From RGIG9608 sp045612365 (GTDB taxonomy: Bacteria; Bacteroidota; Bacteroidia; Bacteroidales; Paludibacteraceae): 64,000 nucleotides of DNA. Location: contig JAZKYY010000004.1 of NCBI GenBank assembly GCA_045612365.1, forward strand, positions 109,966 through 173,965, in the 5' to 3' direction. The number at the start of each line of letters is the position of its first letter. Position 1 is the stretch's first letter. Below the pieces are notes generated by a model. That model was not told the origin of the DNA, ran no database searches, and saw only the letters and a list, made by a program, of their open reading frames with translations. This document shows, in pieces, positions 1 through 8,955 of this stretch. The translations under genes were made by a program, and so were the position numbers.

Positions 1-780
1 GCTGGTTTGAAAGATGTAAAAAGAGATAGTTTAGAAGCTCACTATTTGGCAGGAGGAAATATTGTACGTGTTGTTCATGCATTAGTTTCTGCTAATAAGG
101 CTAATATCGATTTGACTTTCCAAATGGCAACTGCTATAGATTTGGCAGGACGTGATGTTTTTGAAGCTGTGCAGATGTCGGTTAACCCAAAGGTTATTGA
201 TACTCCTCCTGTTACGGCTGTGGCTAAGGATGGTATACAACTTATAGCTAAAGCTCGAGTGACGGTTCGTGCAAATATCAAACAGTTGGTGGGTGGAGCA
301 GGAGAAGATACTATTTTGGCCCGTGTAGGTGAGGGAATAGTTTCTTCTATAGGATCGAGTGATTCTCATAAGTCTGTTCTTGAAAATCCTGACTCAATAT
401 CGAAGTTAGTTTTGCGTAAAGGACTTGATGCAGGAACCGCTTTTGAAATTCTTTCAATTGATATTGCTGATATAGATATAGGTAAAAATATTGGAGCTCA
501 ACTTCAAATGGATCAGGCAGAAGCGGATAAAAATATTGCCCAAGCCAAAGCCGAAGAGCGTAGAGCAATGGCGGTAGCTTTGGAACAAGAAATGAAGGCG
601 AAAGCACAAGAAGCGCGAGCAACAGTGATTCAAGCAGAGGCAGAAGTTCCTCAGGCAATGGCAGAGGCTTTTCGTTCGGGAAATTTAGGAATCATGGATT
701 ATTATAAAATGAAAAATATAGAGGCAGATACTGCAATGCGCGATTCAATTGCAAAACCTCTTGCAAAACCTAAGAAATAA
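1..780 (+). CDS. floA: Flotillin-like protein FloA, 5' end cut by window
   Basis: Bacterial flotillin-like scaffold (UPF0365/YqfA family), which forms membrane microdomains. The reading frame is open from base 1 (Ala-Gly-Leu-Lys...), so the N-terminal membrane hairpin and the first part of the protein lie outside the window. The remaining ~259 residues match the family core: SHYLAGGN-like, AIDLAGRDV, EAVQMSVNPKVI, TVRANI, LVGGAGEDTI, RVGEGIVSSIGSS and DIADIDIGKNIGA. A charged Ala/Glu-rich coiled coil follows (AEADKNIAQAKAEERRAMA), ending in the NLGIMDYYKMKNI segment. The TTG at base 7 is an internal codon, not a start. A terminator follows at once, so this is the last gene of its unit. Confidence 0.95.
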   Translation, partial: AGLKDVKRDSLEAHYLAGGNIVRVVHALVSANKANIDLTFQMATAIDLAGRDVFEAVQMSVNPKVIDTPPVTAVAKDGIQLIAKARVTVRANIKQLVGGAGEDTILARVGEGIVSSIGSSDSHKSVLENPDSISKLVLRKGLDAGTAFEILSIDIADIDIGKNIGAQLQMDQAEADKNIAQAKAEERRAMAVALEQEMKAKAQEARATVIQAEAEVPQAMAEAFRSGNLGIMDYYKMKNIEADTAMRDSIAKPLAKPKK

Positions 781-802
781 TCTAAAGAGAGAACAACTAT
801 AG

Positions 803-847
803 AAAAAACCATCAAGAAAAATTTTTTATTCTTTGGTGGTTTTTTTG
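803..847 (+). terminator. Rho-independent terminator after floA
   Basis: AAAAAACCAnCAAgGAA-type left arm pairs with TTCTTTGGTGGTTTTTTT, with one bulge and a G-U pair, and ends in a T-run. It lies between floA and comEC. Confidence 0.7.
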
Positions 848-860
848 TCAAAAATAGGCG

Positions 861-2855
861 ATGAAATTTCTTTATAACACACCGTTTTTTCGGATTTGTT
901 TGGCATTGGTTATTGGCATTCTATTAAACGAAACTGATATTCAAAAGCCTTTGTTTATCGCATCTGTTTTTATTTCAATTTGTACTTTTTGTATTTATAA
1001 GCTATCTTCTTCTTATCAAAAGCAGTGGATTTTTGGTGTTGCTTTGTTTTTTGCTTTTATCTCAATTGGAACTTTTGTCGCTTTTTTTAGTAAACAGAAA
1101 AAACGTTTCCCATTAGAGAATGTAGAAGGTTTTTTTGAGGTAGAATTATTGGAAAATCCTATAGAAAAACCACGTTCTTATTTGTGCAGAGTAAAAGCAA
1201 TATCATTTTCTGATTCTATTCGGACTTCTACAACAAAAGGAAATGCAATTCTTTATTTGCAAAAAGATAGTTTGTCTTCTCAACTTCGTCGCAATGATGT
1301 TTTATTGGTTCAGGCTAAATTTAGCAAACCGACAGTAAAAGGAAATCCAGAAGAGTTTGATTTTGGGAAGTACCTTTCTCGTAAGGGATTTGGTGGTACT
1401 GCGTATGCTTCATCAAAAAAGTGGAAAAAATTAGGTCATAACGAGCAGTTTTCAATTAAAAATTTGGCAGAAGATTCAAGAAATTATTTGCTAAACATTT
1501 ATAAAAAGTGCAATATTTCTGACAATGAATTTGGGATTCTCGCAGCGCTTACGTTGGGTTACAAAGATGCACTTACTTCCGAATTACGCGAAAGTTTTAG
1601 TACAACAGGAGCAATGCATGTTTTGGCTGTTAGTGGGTTGCATGTAGGAATCATTTATATGATTCTTGGTTTCTTTTTGAGTTTTTTAGGAAAAAGCACT
1701 AGTCAAGTTATTCTGAAAAATATCATAATTATCATTTTTCTCATTGCTTATGCTTTTTTGACTGGACTTTCTCCTTCTGTTTCTCGTGCAACGTTAATGT
1801 TCTCGTTAATGGCATTAGGTAATGCCATTGGACGAAAGTCGCAGATTTATAACACAATTTTCTTTTCAGCATTTGTTTTGTTACTTCTAAATCCCGATTA
1901 TTTATTTGATGTTGGATTTCAGTTGAGTTACAGTGCAGTAATTGCAATAGTCTTTTTTCAACCAAAGTTGTCAGCTGTTTGGCAACCTCAAAATAAAGTT
2001 TTGCGTTGGTGTTGGGAGTTGATATGTGTCTCTTTGGTTGCTCAAGTGGGAACAGCACCTTTTTCTATTTATTATTTTCACCAATTCCCAACTTATTTTT
2101 TGTTATCCAATTTTGTAGTTATTCCAGCTGCATCTGTAATTATCTATTCTGCAGTGTTATTACTAGCTTTTTCGTCTGTTCCATTTCTAAATGTCATACT
2201 TGCGTTTCTCTTAAAGTGGGTATTGAAGATTATGTATTTTTTGATATCAAGTATCGAACATTTACCTTTTGCTTTGAGTAAAATTTATATTGATGAATTT
2301 CAACTTTTTGCACTTTATCTGATGGTTATCTTGTTTGGAGCTTATATTGTTAATCGCAGATTTATATTGTTTTATTTTTCATTAAATTGTTGTTTATTGT
2401 TTTTTGTAATAAGGTTGGTTACTCATTACAATTCTATTTCTCAACAACAAATGATAATTTTTTCTTCTACCAAAGCTAATGTTATAAATCTTGTTTCGTC
2501 TACAGAGAATGTTGTCATCTGTAGTGATGTAGATGAAGCAAAACACTTGGCCGAAGTTTTTTGGCTTAAGAGTAGGGCAGAAGAACCTATTTTTATATCC
2601 GACTCATTACTTTCTCAAACAGCATTTATTTTCAATGATAAACGTTTTCTTGTTTTGACCAATTCTATTCCAAAGCGTTTCCGTAGTCAGCAAAAACTTG
2701 GTGTGGAGAACTTAATTATTTCTCGTAAAATTTATGTTGATTCGTTGCTGTTTTCTCGTTTTGATTGTTTGGAAACCGTTCTCGTTACGGATAATGTTCC
2801 ACAATATGTCCATAAACGAGTAGAAAAAGAGTGGAGTGATTTTTCTGTAAGATAA
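861..2855 (+). CDS. comEC: ComEC/Rec2-family competence membrane protein
   Basis: Inner-membrane channel family for uptake of single-stranded DNA. The 664 residues start with hydrophobic segments, then a DUF4131-like soluble region (about 90-200), then the ComEC competence domain with many membrane helices (about 215-490). Its signature is visible as GAMHVLAVSGLHVG and LTGLSPSVSRATLM. The last ~150 residues are soluble but carry no HxHxDH metallo-beta-lactamase motif, so the nuclease-like domain of longer ComEC proteins is degenerate or absent, as is common in Bacteroidota (family knowledge). No other competence gene is nearby. The ATG start directly follows the floA terminator. Confidence 0.9.
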   Translation: MKFLYNTPFFRICLALVIGILLNETDIQKPLFIASVFISICTFCIYKLSSSYQKQWIFGVALFFAFISIGTFVAFFSKQKKRFPLENVEGFFEVELLENPIEKPRSYLCRVKAISFSDSIRTSTTKGNAILYLQKDSLSSQLRRNDVLLVQAKFSKPTVKGNPEEFDFGKYLSRKGFGGTAYASSKKWKKLGHNEQFSIKNLAEDSRNYLLNIYKKCNISDNEFGILAALTLGYKDALTSELRESFSTTGAMHVLAVSGLHVGIIYMILGFFLSFLGKSTSQVILKNIIIIIFLIAYAFLTGLSPSVSRATLMFSLMALGNAIGRKSQIYNTIFFSAFVLLLLNPDYLFDVGFQLSYSAVIAIVFFQPKLSAVWQPQNKVLRWCWELICVSLVAQVGTAPFSIYYFHQFPTYFLLSNFVVIPAASVIIYSAVLLLAFSSVPFLNVILAFLLKWVLKIMYFLISSIEHLPFALSKIYIDEFQLFALYLMVILFGAYIVNRRFILFYFSLNCCLLFFVIRLVTHYNSISQQQMIIFSSTKANVINLVSSTENVVICSDVDEAKHLAEVFWLKSRAEEPIFISDSLLSQTAFIFNDKRFLVLTNSIPKRFRSQQKLGVENLIISRKIYVDSLLFSRFDCLETVLVTDNVPQYVHKRVEKEWSDFSVR

Positions 2856-2859
2856 TTTA

Positions 2860-2896
2860 AAAAAAGAGGTACAAAACTTTTGTTTTGAACCTCTAT
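2860..2896. terminator. Bidirectional terminator between comEC and the convergent lipoprotein gene
   Basis: AAAAAGAGGTaCAAAAC and GTTTTGAACCTCT form a stem with T- or A-runs on both sides. It serves converging transcripts. Confidence 0.7.
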
Positions 2897-2898
2897 GT

Positions 2899-3753
2899 TT
2901 AAAAACTAACAACTGCAAATAAACGAAATCCTATAGAAGGAGATTTATATTGTTCAAGTAGTTTTGAAGTATTAAATTGCTTTTCTACATATTTATCTGT
3001 TTCAGAAGAATTTGAAAGATATGACATGTTATTAGAAATGAGATAATAATAACCATAATTATAAATATTAAAATAATCATTATAATCGTAGTAAAGGAAT
3101 TCTCCAACATTTCCCTTCATGTCATACAATCCAAAGTTATTAGGTGATTTCTGTTTAACGGGGTGAGATTTTCCTTCACTATTTCCTTCGTACCAACTCC
3201 AAGATGAGGAACCAAAAGCATCGCTCCAATCACTATACGTTGGTACACTGAATGATCCTCCCAAAGCAGAAGACAATGCTTCGCAAAAAGATTTTGCTTC
3301 AAGTATTGTCAAGTTCTCAACTGGCAATTTTTCCCCTATATTAGAAGAAGGATTATAACCCATTACCGCTTCAAACAATTCTTGAGTAACCTCTGTCTCT
3401 CCCATAAAATAATATGTGTCGTCGTAGTAGTAGCCGGTTTTATAGTGCTTCATAACAAACTCCACACCATTTATTGTAATGTTTTGAGTTTTTGATAAAT
3501 AATCACCATCATAACCAACGGACAAAGCATCGTCAGGTAGGTCTTCTAATTTGACAGACTTTTCATTTCCCAAAATGTCTTTTAAATATACATATTCATC
3601 TCCATATTCATCTTCATATTCATCTCCCCAATAAGTATCATAAGAATCTTTATCAATTTCAATATAATCCTCATGATCTACGCATCCTACTATTGCTACT
3701 ACAACCAAGGATATTGATATAATATACTTCAAATTTTTCAATAATTTTTTCAT
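2899..3753 (-). CDS. Lipoprotein with degenerate SUMF1/FGE-like domain
   Basis: Predicted lipoprotein of 284 residues. The N-terminus is basic and hydrophobic with a lipobox ending IVGC at Cys24. An acidic Asp/Glu/Tyr-rich linker follows (about 28-60). Residues ~115-284 resemble the formylglycine-generating-enzyme/SUMF1 fold: EVTQELFEAVMGYNPS, LPVENLTILEAKSFCEAL, SVPTYSDW, NNFGLYDMKGNVGEF and SIGFRLF at the end. The only cysteines are the lipobox one and one in the EAKSFCEAL helix, so the C-terminal catalytic cysteines of true FGEs are missing. A structural or ligand-binding role is more likely, as in GldK/GldJ-type proteins, though this is not one of those by length or context. It lies 23 bp downstream of the vWA gene, probably in one operon. 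Confidence 0.75.
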   Translation of the reverse strand: MKKLLKNLKYIISISLVVVAIVGCVDHEDYIEIDKDSYDTYWGDEYEDEYGDEYVYLKDILGNEKSVKLEDLPDDALSVGYDGDYLSKTQNITINGVEFVMKHYKTGYYYDDTYYFMGETEVTQELFEAVMGYNPSSNIGEKLPVENLTILEAKSFCEALSSALGGSFSVPTYSDWSDAFGSSSWSWYEGNSEGKSHPVKQKSPNNFGLYDMKGNVGEFLYYDYNDYFNIYNYGYYYLISNNMSYLSNSSETDKYVEKQFNTSKLLEQYKSPSIGFRLFAVVSF

Positions 3754-3776
3754 TTTTTCTATCTATTTAATTTATA

Positions 3777-5474
3777 TTATTTTTCTTGTTTTTGTTTATC
3801 CTTTTTATTCCCAAACATATACCCAATATTGAATGTTACGTTATAATAAGCAGGACGAGAATAAGAATAATAGTAGTGGTCATTCTTATAAACTTCCTCT
3901 CGAAAATATCTACAACCGCCCATACTAGCATTTAAAAAATAGTAAAAACCACGATGATTCAAGCCCAACTTTACATTAAATGCTAGTGCCTCAAAATATC
4001 TATAGAACGACTGGTAATCATTTACTGGTTCATCATAAAGGAATACTTTATCATAATCGCGATAATATCTAATTCTTTCTACCTCGTTATTATCTAACCA
4101 ACCATAAGGTATAGCGTAAGCAAAGCCAACTCCTAACAAAACTGATGTTTTATCCTTATTTCCAAAATAGAATGAAGGTCCAAAAGAAATCTCAGCAAAA
4201 GGAGCATAATTGTAAGTAAAGTATCCCCCCATTCCAAAAGGTTTGTTTTTAAAGAATCCTCCAAAATCAACACCAAATGATCCTACAAATGCTTTCAATT
4301 TATTTGGAATAAAAGTTCCTCCCATACCAGCATTTATACCAAACATAAAAGAAGATTTCTGCTTCTCTTTTGCTTCACCCAAAGTCCAACGTACACGTCC
4401 TTGAAATGCAGGAGGGACATAACAATCCAGGTCTTGCCAACGATTCATTAAGTTTGTAGCAATTTCCTCAAATCTACGTTCTACCTCTTTTATGTTGGCA
4501 CTTGGATAAAATTTCCCTTTAGATGCTACAGCGCACAAAACATCTTCAAATTTTTTATTATCGCCAACATCACTACCTTTCATTGATATAACATAGCTTT
4601 CTATTTTTTTGTTTTCATTGCGACCAATTGTGTTTAATCTTTTTTGAAGAGATACATTTTTTACGTATTTTAGATAGGGATTATCTAATCCGTCTGCTGG
4701 TAGTCCCAACATTTCATCATACGATTGGTTGTCATATCCATCAGTAAAAGAGACTATAATTGCATCAGAAAAAGAATTTTTATCTGATGAAAAATGCAAA
4801 CTACTCGTTTTATCAAACATCATGTCACATGCTTTTCTCATGGCATAATAATAAGCAGTATTATTTCCCATTTCTAAACGGTTGATAAAACTTTCCATAT
4901 GAAGTTTTGATGTTGAATTTAATTCTGTAATAGGAAAAATCATTTTATTCGTGTTTTTCATAGAATTAAATCCTACGATTCCCATCAACACATTACCATT
5001 TGGAGATTTATTATAAAAGATATTTATAAATTTTTTTGCACTTAACTTAAGTTTCTCGAAATCAGAACTCATAGAACTACTGCAATCGAGAACCAACATA
5101 ACTGTCATCTTTTTTGTAGAGTTGAAGTTTGGTTGTGCATCAACAACTTCGCTATCAATCTGCCATTTTTTTAAGTTTGTGTCCCAACGCCAAAACTTCA
5201 ATCCTCCATCAAATCCTTTTGGATACGTGGTAGACACCTCATTAAATTGAAATAACTGATATCCTTCTTCTGTTTTTTCTCCTCTAATTGTATCAACACT
5301 ATTAAATAGAATTCCTTTTGCAGATATATCAAACAATTTAAATTTCATTCTTCCATTTATCATCTCTGCTTTGTAAGTCCCTTCTATATAATGCGTCGCA
5401 TTTTCTCCTTTTTCTTGTGAAAAAACATTAACCAGTAAAAAAAGGATAGCAATAGTTAAAAATATTTTTTTCAT
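3777..5474 (-). CDS. Secreted von Willebrand factor A protein with C-terminal barrel-like domain
   Basis: Exported protein of 565 residues with a signal peptide (1-19, ending VFSQ). A vWA domain spans about 122-330. Its MIDAS motif is D130-C-S-S-S134, followed by a downstream T...FTDGYDN loop, which predicts Mg2+-dependent ligand binding. From about residue 370 the sequence alternates Gly/aromatic strands (GMGGTFIPNKLKAFVGSFG, FGMGGYFTYNYAP, YYNVTFNIGYMFGN) like an outer-membrane beta-barrel, but it ends in a basic Lys-rich tail rather than a terminal aromatic. The combination is unusual. It is first gene of an operon with the SUMF1-like lipoprotein, and a promoter -7 box lies 27 bp upstream. 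Partner and ligand are unknown. Confidence 0.75.
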   Translation of the reverse strand: MKKIFLTIAILFLLVNVFSQEKGENATHYIEGTYKAEMINGRMKFKLFDISAKGILFNSVDTIRGEKTEEGYQLFQFNEVSTTYPKGFDGGLKFWRWDTNLKKWQIDSEVVDAQPNFNSTKKMTVMLVLDCSSSMSSDFEKLKLSAKKFINIFYNKSPNGNVLMGIVGFNSMKNTNKMIFPITELNSTSKLHMESFINRLEMGNNTAYYYAMRKACDMMFDKTSSLHFSSDKNSFSDAIIVSFTDGYDNQSYDEMLGLPADGLDNPYLKYVKNVSLQKRLNTIGRNENKKIESYVISMKGSDVGDNKKFEDVLCAVASKGKFYPSANIKEVERRFEEIATNLMNRWQDLDCYVPPAFQGRVRWTLGEAKEKQKSSFMFGINAGMGGTFIPNKLKAFVGSFGVDFGGFFKNKPFGMGGYFTYNYAPFAEISFGPSFYFGNKDKTSVLLGVGFAYAIPYGWLDNNEVERIRYYRDYDKVFLYDEPVNDYQSFYRYFEALAFNVKLGLNHRGFYYFLNASMGGCRYFREEVYKNDHYYYSYSRPAYYNVTFNIGYMFGNKKDKQKQEK

Positions 5475-5500
5475 GTCTTTCTTATATTAAAAATCCGAAC

Positions 5501-5508
5501 AAAGATAC
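5501..5508 (-). promoter_or_regulatory. Promoter -7 box for the vWA operon
   Basis: TATCTTTG on the minus strand fits the Bacteroidota TAnnTTTG consensus. The start codon follows 26 bases downstream. Confidence 0.55.
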
Positions 5509-5576
5509 ATTGTGTTCATTTATAGTTTACATCCGTTTTATGCCTATTTCAGGCAATCGCCTATAATGGGCAAACG

Positions 5577-5876
5577 CTATTTAAGAGCATCGGAATAGTA
5601 GCGAAAGAAATCTACTTTCAAACATCGTGATATTCGTAGAAGTTGATGCGTATCAATCACGCTTTTCTGAAAAATTTTGTTCACCGTACGAGGATTTACA
5701 TTTATCTGTTCGGCAAACCATTGGTTGGTTTTTGCTTGTCGGCGTAGCTCTTGGCGAATGAGTTGTCCGATGTGTGGTTCTTCCATGATTTTTTCTGCAT
5801 TTTTCACATAAATGCCACTTATCGGTTTTGCAGGCTTTCTCTTTTTTTTAGGCACAAAAAATGTGGACTTAAACAT
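5577..5876 (-). CDS. Small XRE-type helix-turn-helix regulator
   Basis: The C-terminal ~68 residues are a compact Cro/XRE helix-turn-helix: MEEPHIGQLIRQELR, then WFAEQINVNPRTVNKIF as the HTH, then DTHQLLRISRCLKVDFFRYY. This matches the ~70-residue Bacteroides regulators that usually begin at a Met-Glu/Asp-x-HIG sequence. The upstream part is basic and may not be translated. I list the ATG at 5876 as the longer option. The ATG at 5786 gives the family-typical length and would leave the dyad at 5861-5885 as an operator. It is isolated between gpsA and the vWA operon, next to a long inverted repeat. Target unknown, autoregulation plausible. Confidence 0.65.
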   Translation of the reverse strand: MFKSTFFVPKKKRKPAKPISGIYVKNAEKIMEEPHIGQLIRQELRRQAKTNQWFAEQINVNPRTVNKIFQKSVIDTHQLLRISRCLKVDFFRYYSDALK

Positions 5877-5885
5877 TATCCACAT
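5861..5885. promoter_or_regulatory. Dyad symmetry, possible operator of the XRE gene
   Basis: ATGTGGA, an 11-base spacer and TCCACAT form a perfect 7+7 dyad just upstream of the family-typical start of the XRE gene. The spacing suits a dimeric HTH protein. That it is an operator is inference. Confidence 0.35.
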
Positions 5886-6004
5886 TCTGAGGCCCTAGGA
5901 TAGCCCACAATACCAGACAAGCCAAGCCCACGAAAAACGCAGGCATCTGACTGACTTATTCTTGGTACTGTTTTTATTTCTAAAATTTCCTAGGTTTCAG
6001 AATG
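5883..6004. repeat. Long imperfect inverted repeat between gpsA and the XRE gene
   Basis: Outer arms CATTCTGA (5883-5890) and TCAGAATG (5997-6004), then CCTAGGA (5894-5900) and TCCTAGG (5988-5994). Inside are smaller complementary pairs (TACCA/TGGTA, CCAAG/CTTGG). It contains no ORF. It could be a structured RNA, a cruciform or a decayed miniature element. It fills the non-coding stretch between the two genes. Confidence 0.5.
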
Positions 6005-6063
6005 TTTTACCGAATAGTTAGCAAATGCTATTTATATATATCTTTTATACTTTAGTAAACTAT

Positions 6064-7059
6064 TTACATCAAATTTGTTGTGAGTTCTCTAATAGCAATA
6101 ATAGGCGAAACTCGTTGATAAAGAATTTTGTATGTTGTGTCGAGGATTGGCATTGTAACTTGGTACTTTTCATTAATTTCATGAATACACTTTGTACCAT
6201 AGTATCCTTCAGCAATCATTTCCATTTCTAATTGAGCTGTTTTTACCGAATATCCTTTCCCAATCATAGTTCCAAACTGACGATTGCGACTAAATTTTGA
6301 ATAACTTGTTACAAGCAAGTCGCCAAGATATGCAGATTCATCTATGTTGCGATGCATTGGATTTACAGCATTGCAAAAACGATTCATTTCTTGCAAAGCG
6401 TTCGCAATAAGCACTGCATGAAAGTTATCTCCATATTTCAATCCATGACAAACCCCAGCAATAAGCGCATAGGTATTCTTCATCACCGACGAGATTTCTA
6501 TTCCATAAACATCGTCGCACACCGATGTTCTCACAAAATTATTTTCAAAATAAGAGGCCAAAACTCGTCCCAAATCTCTATCGCCACATGCAATTGTGAG
6601 ATAAGAAAGTCGTTCCAACGAAACCTCTTCTGCGTGACAAGGACCTGCCAACACGGCAATTCTATCTATAGGTACATTGTATTTTTGATGAAAATAATCA
6701 GAAACAATCATATTTTCGTCAGGAACAATTCCCTTAATTGCTGTAACAATGATTTTTTTGTTGAGTTTGCGACGCAATTTCTTAAGATGAGTTTTTAAGA
6801 AAGGCGATGGCGTAGCAAAAATCAGCACGTCAGAATCGCGTACAACTGCATTAATATCACTTGTAAAATTAATTTTGCTTGTGTCAAATTTCAATGCTGT
6901 AAGGTATCTCGGATTTCTGCTGTATCGAATAAAATCATCAATTTGATCTTGTCTGCGCATATACCAATTAATGGAATCCGTATTAGTGAGCAAAATTTTT
7001 GCAATAGCAGTTGCCCAACTTCCTCCTCCTATAACAGCAATTTTCAATTTATTTTCCAT
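6064..7059 (-). CDS. gpsA: Glycerol-3-phosphate dehydrogenase [NAD(P)+]
   Basis: Reduces dihydroxyacetone phosphate to sn-glycerol 3-phosphate for phospholipid synthesis, in the cytosol. The protein has 331 residues. An N-terminal Rossmann motif (KIAVIGGGSWATAIAKIL) and the VTAIKGIVPDENM and AVLAGPCHAEEV segments are typical, as is the substrate-binding region (EISSVMKNTYALIAGVCHGL, with the catalytic Lys, then GDLLVTSYSKFSRNRQFG). Length is normal for the family. It lies 10 bp after lysS on the same strand and is probably cotranscribed with it. Confidence 0.96.
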   Translation of the reverse strand: MENKLKIAVIGGGSWATAIAKILLTNTDSINWYMRRQDQIDDFIRYSRNPRYLTALKFDTSKINFTSDINAVVRDSDVLIFATPSPFLKTHLKKLRRKLNKKIIVTAIKGIVPDENMIVSDYFHQKYNVPIDRIAVLAGPCHAEEVSLERLSYLTIACGDRDLGRVLASYFENNFVRTSVCDDVYGIEISSVMKNTYALIAGVCHGLKYGDNFHAVLIANALQEMNRFCNAVNPMHRNIDESAYLGDLLVTSYSKFSRNRQFGTMIGKGYSVKTAQLEMEMIAEGYYGTKCIHEINEKYQVTMPILDTTYKILYQRVSPIIAIRELTTNLM

Positions 7060-7069
7060 TAGAAGAAAA

Positions 7070-8782
7070 CTATTTAGTCCAGCTTTCTACCAAATCTTTG
7101 GTAGGATTAGTCAAGTTTAATTTATTTTTTTTGTTATAGCCACACAAATCCTGGTGTAACTTATTTGGGTTTTGGCCGATTAGCTTCGCTACGGTGTCAT
7201 AACCCAATTTTTGCAACGGTTCTATCCATTCAGTAGGAACTCCTATTTCAATAAATTTATCGTTGCTATCTTTCTTTTGTACTTTTTCTGGTTTCATTTG
7301 AGGGAAAAGCAATACCTCTTGAATGGTTGGTTGTCCAGTTAGTAAAATAGCCAAACGATCAATTCCAATTCCTATTCCAGAAGTAGGTGGCATTCCATAT
7401 TGCAAAGCTCTCAAGAAGTCTTGATCGATAAACATCGCTTCATCATCACCTTTTTCACTCAAGCGAAGTTGATCTTGAAAACGCGCCTCTTGATCAATTG
7501 GGTCGTTCAACTCAGAGTAAGCATTTGCGAGTTCTTTTCCGTTCACCATTAATTCAAAACGTTCAGTCAAACCTTCTTTGCTACGATGCATTTTGGTAAG
7601 TGGCGACATTTCTACTGGGTAATCAATAATAAACGTAGGCTGAATAAATTCTCCTTCGCAGAACTCACCAAAAATTTCGTCGATGAGTTTTCCTTTTCCC
7701 ATCGTTTCATCAATTTCCATTTTTAGTTCTTTGCAAATTTCACGAATTTCTTCTTCTGATTTCCCATTCAAATCGTATCCCGTTTTTTCTTTGATAGCAT
7801 CTAAAATAGGTAAACGACGATAAGGTGCCTTAAAACTGATAGTTTTTCCGTCAACAACACTTTCTGCACAACCATTTACAGCAATACAAATTCTTTCCAA
7901 AAGTTGTTCTGTAAAACTCATCATCCAGTTGTAATCTTTGTACTGAACATAAAGCTCCATACATGTAAACTCAGGATTATGACTCTTGTCCATTCCTTCG
8001 TTACGGAAATTTTTGCCAATCTCGTAAACTCCTTCAAATCCACCGACAATCAAACGTTTGAGATAAAGTTCTGTTGCAATTCTCAAATAAAGGTCAATAT
8101 CTAAAGAGTTGTGATGGGTAATGAATGGTCTTGCTGATGCACCTCCTGGAATTGATTGTAAGATAGGAGTTTCTACTTCGGTATAACCTGCCTCATCCAA
8201 TGCATCACGCATTGTTTTAAGTATTTTTGCACGTTTTAGAAATGTGTCTTTTACTCCATCATTCACAATCAAATCGACATAACGTTGACGATAACGCAAT
8301 TCGGGATCGTCAAACTTGTCATAGGCTACTCCATCCTTGTACTTCACAATTGGCAATGGTTTTAGTGATTTGCTCAATACTGTAAGTTCTTGACAATGAA
8401 CACTAATTTCGCCCATTTGTGTACGAAAAACAAAACCCTTTATTCCAATAAAATCACCTATGTCGAGTAATTTTTTGAAAACGGTGTTGTACATTTCTGG
8501 TTGAGATTCCGTATTTATATCATCTCGTGAAATATATACTTGGATGCGTCCTTTTGAGTCTTGTAATTCAATAAAAGAAGCTTTTCCCATTATTCGTCGG
8601 CTCATGATTCGACCAGCAATGCAAACTTGTCTTTTTTCTTCATCCTTGAATTTCGACTTTATATCAATGGAGAATGCGTTGGTTGGATATTCGGCTGCAG
8701 GATATGGATCTATTCCCATAGCTCTTAATGTGTCAAGACTTTGACGACGAAATTGTTCTTGTTCAGATAAATTTAAACTCAT
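7070..8782 (-). CDS. lysS: Lysine--tRNA ligase, class II
   Basis: Charges tRNA-Lys. The 570 residues comprise an N-terminal OB-fold anticodon-binding domain (VCIAGRIMSRRIMGKASFIELQD), then the class II catalytic core: motif 1 near VETPILQSIPGGASARPF, motif 2 FRNEGMDKSHNPEFT, and motif 3 GIGIGIDRLAILLT. A C-terminal tail of ~70 residues follows motif 3. The frame stays open 29 codons upstream, but I place the start at the ATG at 8782 (MSLNLSEQEQ). The extension is a hydrophobic non-homologous stretch and the -7 promoter box lies inside it at 8807-8814. Confidence 0.97.
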   Translation of the reverse strand: MSLNLSEQEQFRRQSLDTLRAMGIDPYPAAEYPTNAFSIDIKSKFKDEEKRQVCIAGRIMSRRIMGKASFIELQDSKGRIQVYISRDDINTESQPEMYNTVFKKLLDIGDFIGIKGFVFRTQMGEISVHCQELTVLSKSLKPLPIVKYKDGVAYDKFDDPELRYRQRYVDLIVNDGVKDTFLKRAKILKTMRDALDEAGYTEVETPILQSIPGGASARPFITHHNSLDIDLYLRIATELYLKRLIVGGFEGVYEIGKNFRNEGMDKSHNPEFTCMELYVQYKDYNWMMSFTEQLLERICIAVNGCAESVVDGKTISFKAPYRRLPILDAIKEKTGYDLNGKSEEEIREICKELKMEIDETMGKGKLIDEIFGEFCEGEFIQPTFIIDYPVEMSPLTKMHRSKEGLTERFELMVNGKELANAYSELNDPIDQEARFQDQLRLSEKGDDEAMFIDQDFLRALQYGMPPTSGIGIGIDRLAILLTGQPTIQEVLLFPQMKPEKVQKKDSNDKFIEIGVPTEWIEPLQKLGYDTVAKLIGQNPNKLHQDLCGYNKKNKLNLTNPTKDLVESWTK

Positions 8783-8806
8783 AATTTTTACAAAAATTAA
8801 TCCTTG

Positions 8807-8814
8807 CAAAGGTA
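8807..8814 (-). promoter_or_regulatory. Promoter -7 box for lysS-gpsA
   Basis: TACCTTTG on the minus strand, about 25 bases upstream of the lysS ATG. It also decides the start, since the longer ORF would span it. Confidence 0.6.
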
Positions 8815-8920
8815 ATGAAAAAGTTATGAAGGAAATAGTAATGCAAATAGAAATAATGGGAATAACCAAAAACTTAAGATTGAAAAAACTTAATCTGCTT
8901 TTTTTAAGAAATGTTTTTCT

Positions 8921-8928
8921 TACTTTTG
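8921..8928 (+). promoter_or_regulatory. Promoter -7 box for hpt-adk
   Basis: TACTTTTG (TAnnTTTG type), 27 bases upstream of the hpt ATG. Confidence 0.55.
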
Positions 8929-8955
8929 TGACTTTGTTTAGTAAACAAGTTGTTC

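Noticed and set aside
8782..8869. Upstream extension of lysS (29 codons)
   Set aside because: Hydrophobic and non-homologous, and the promoter -7 box lies inside it.
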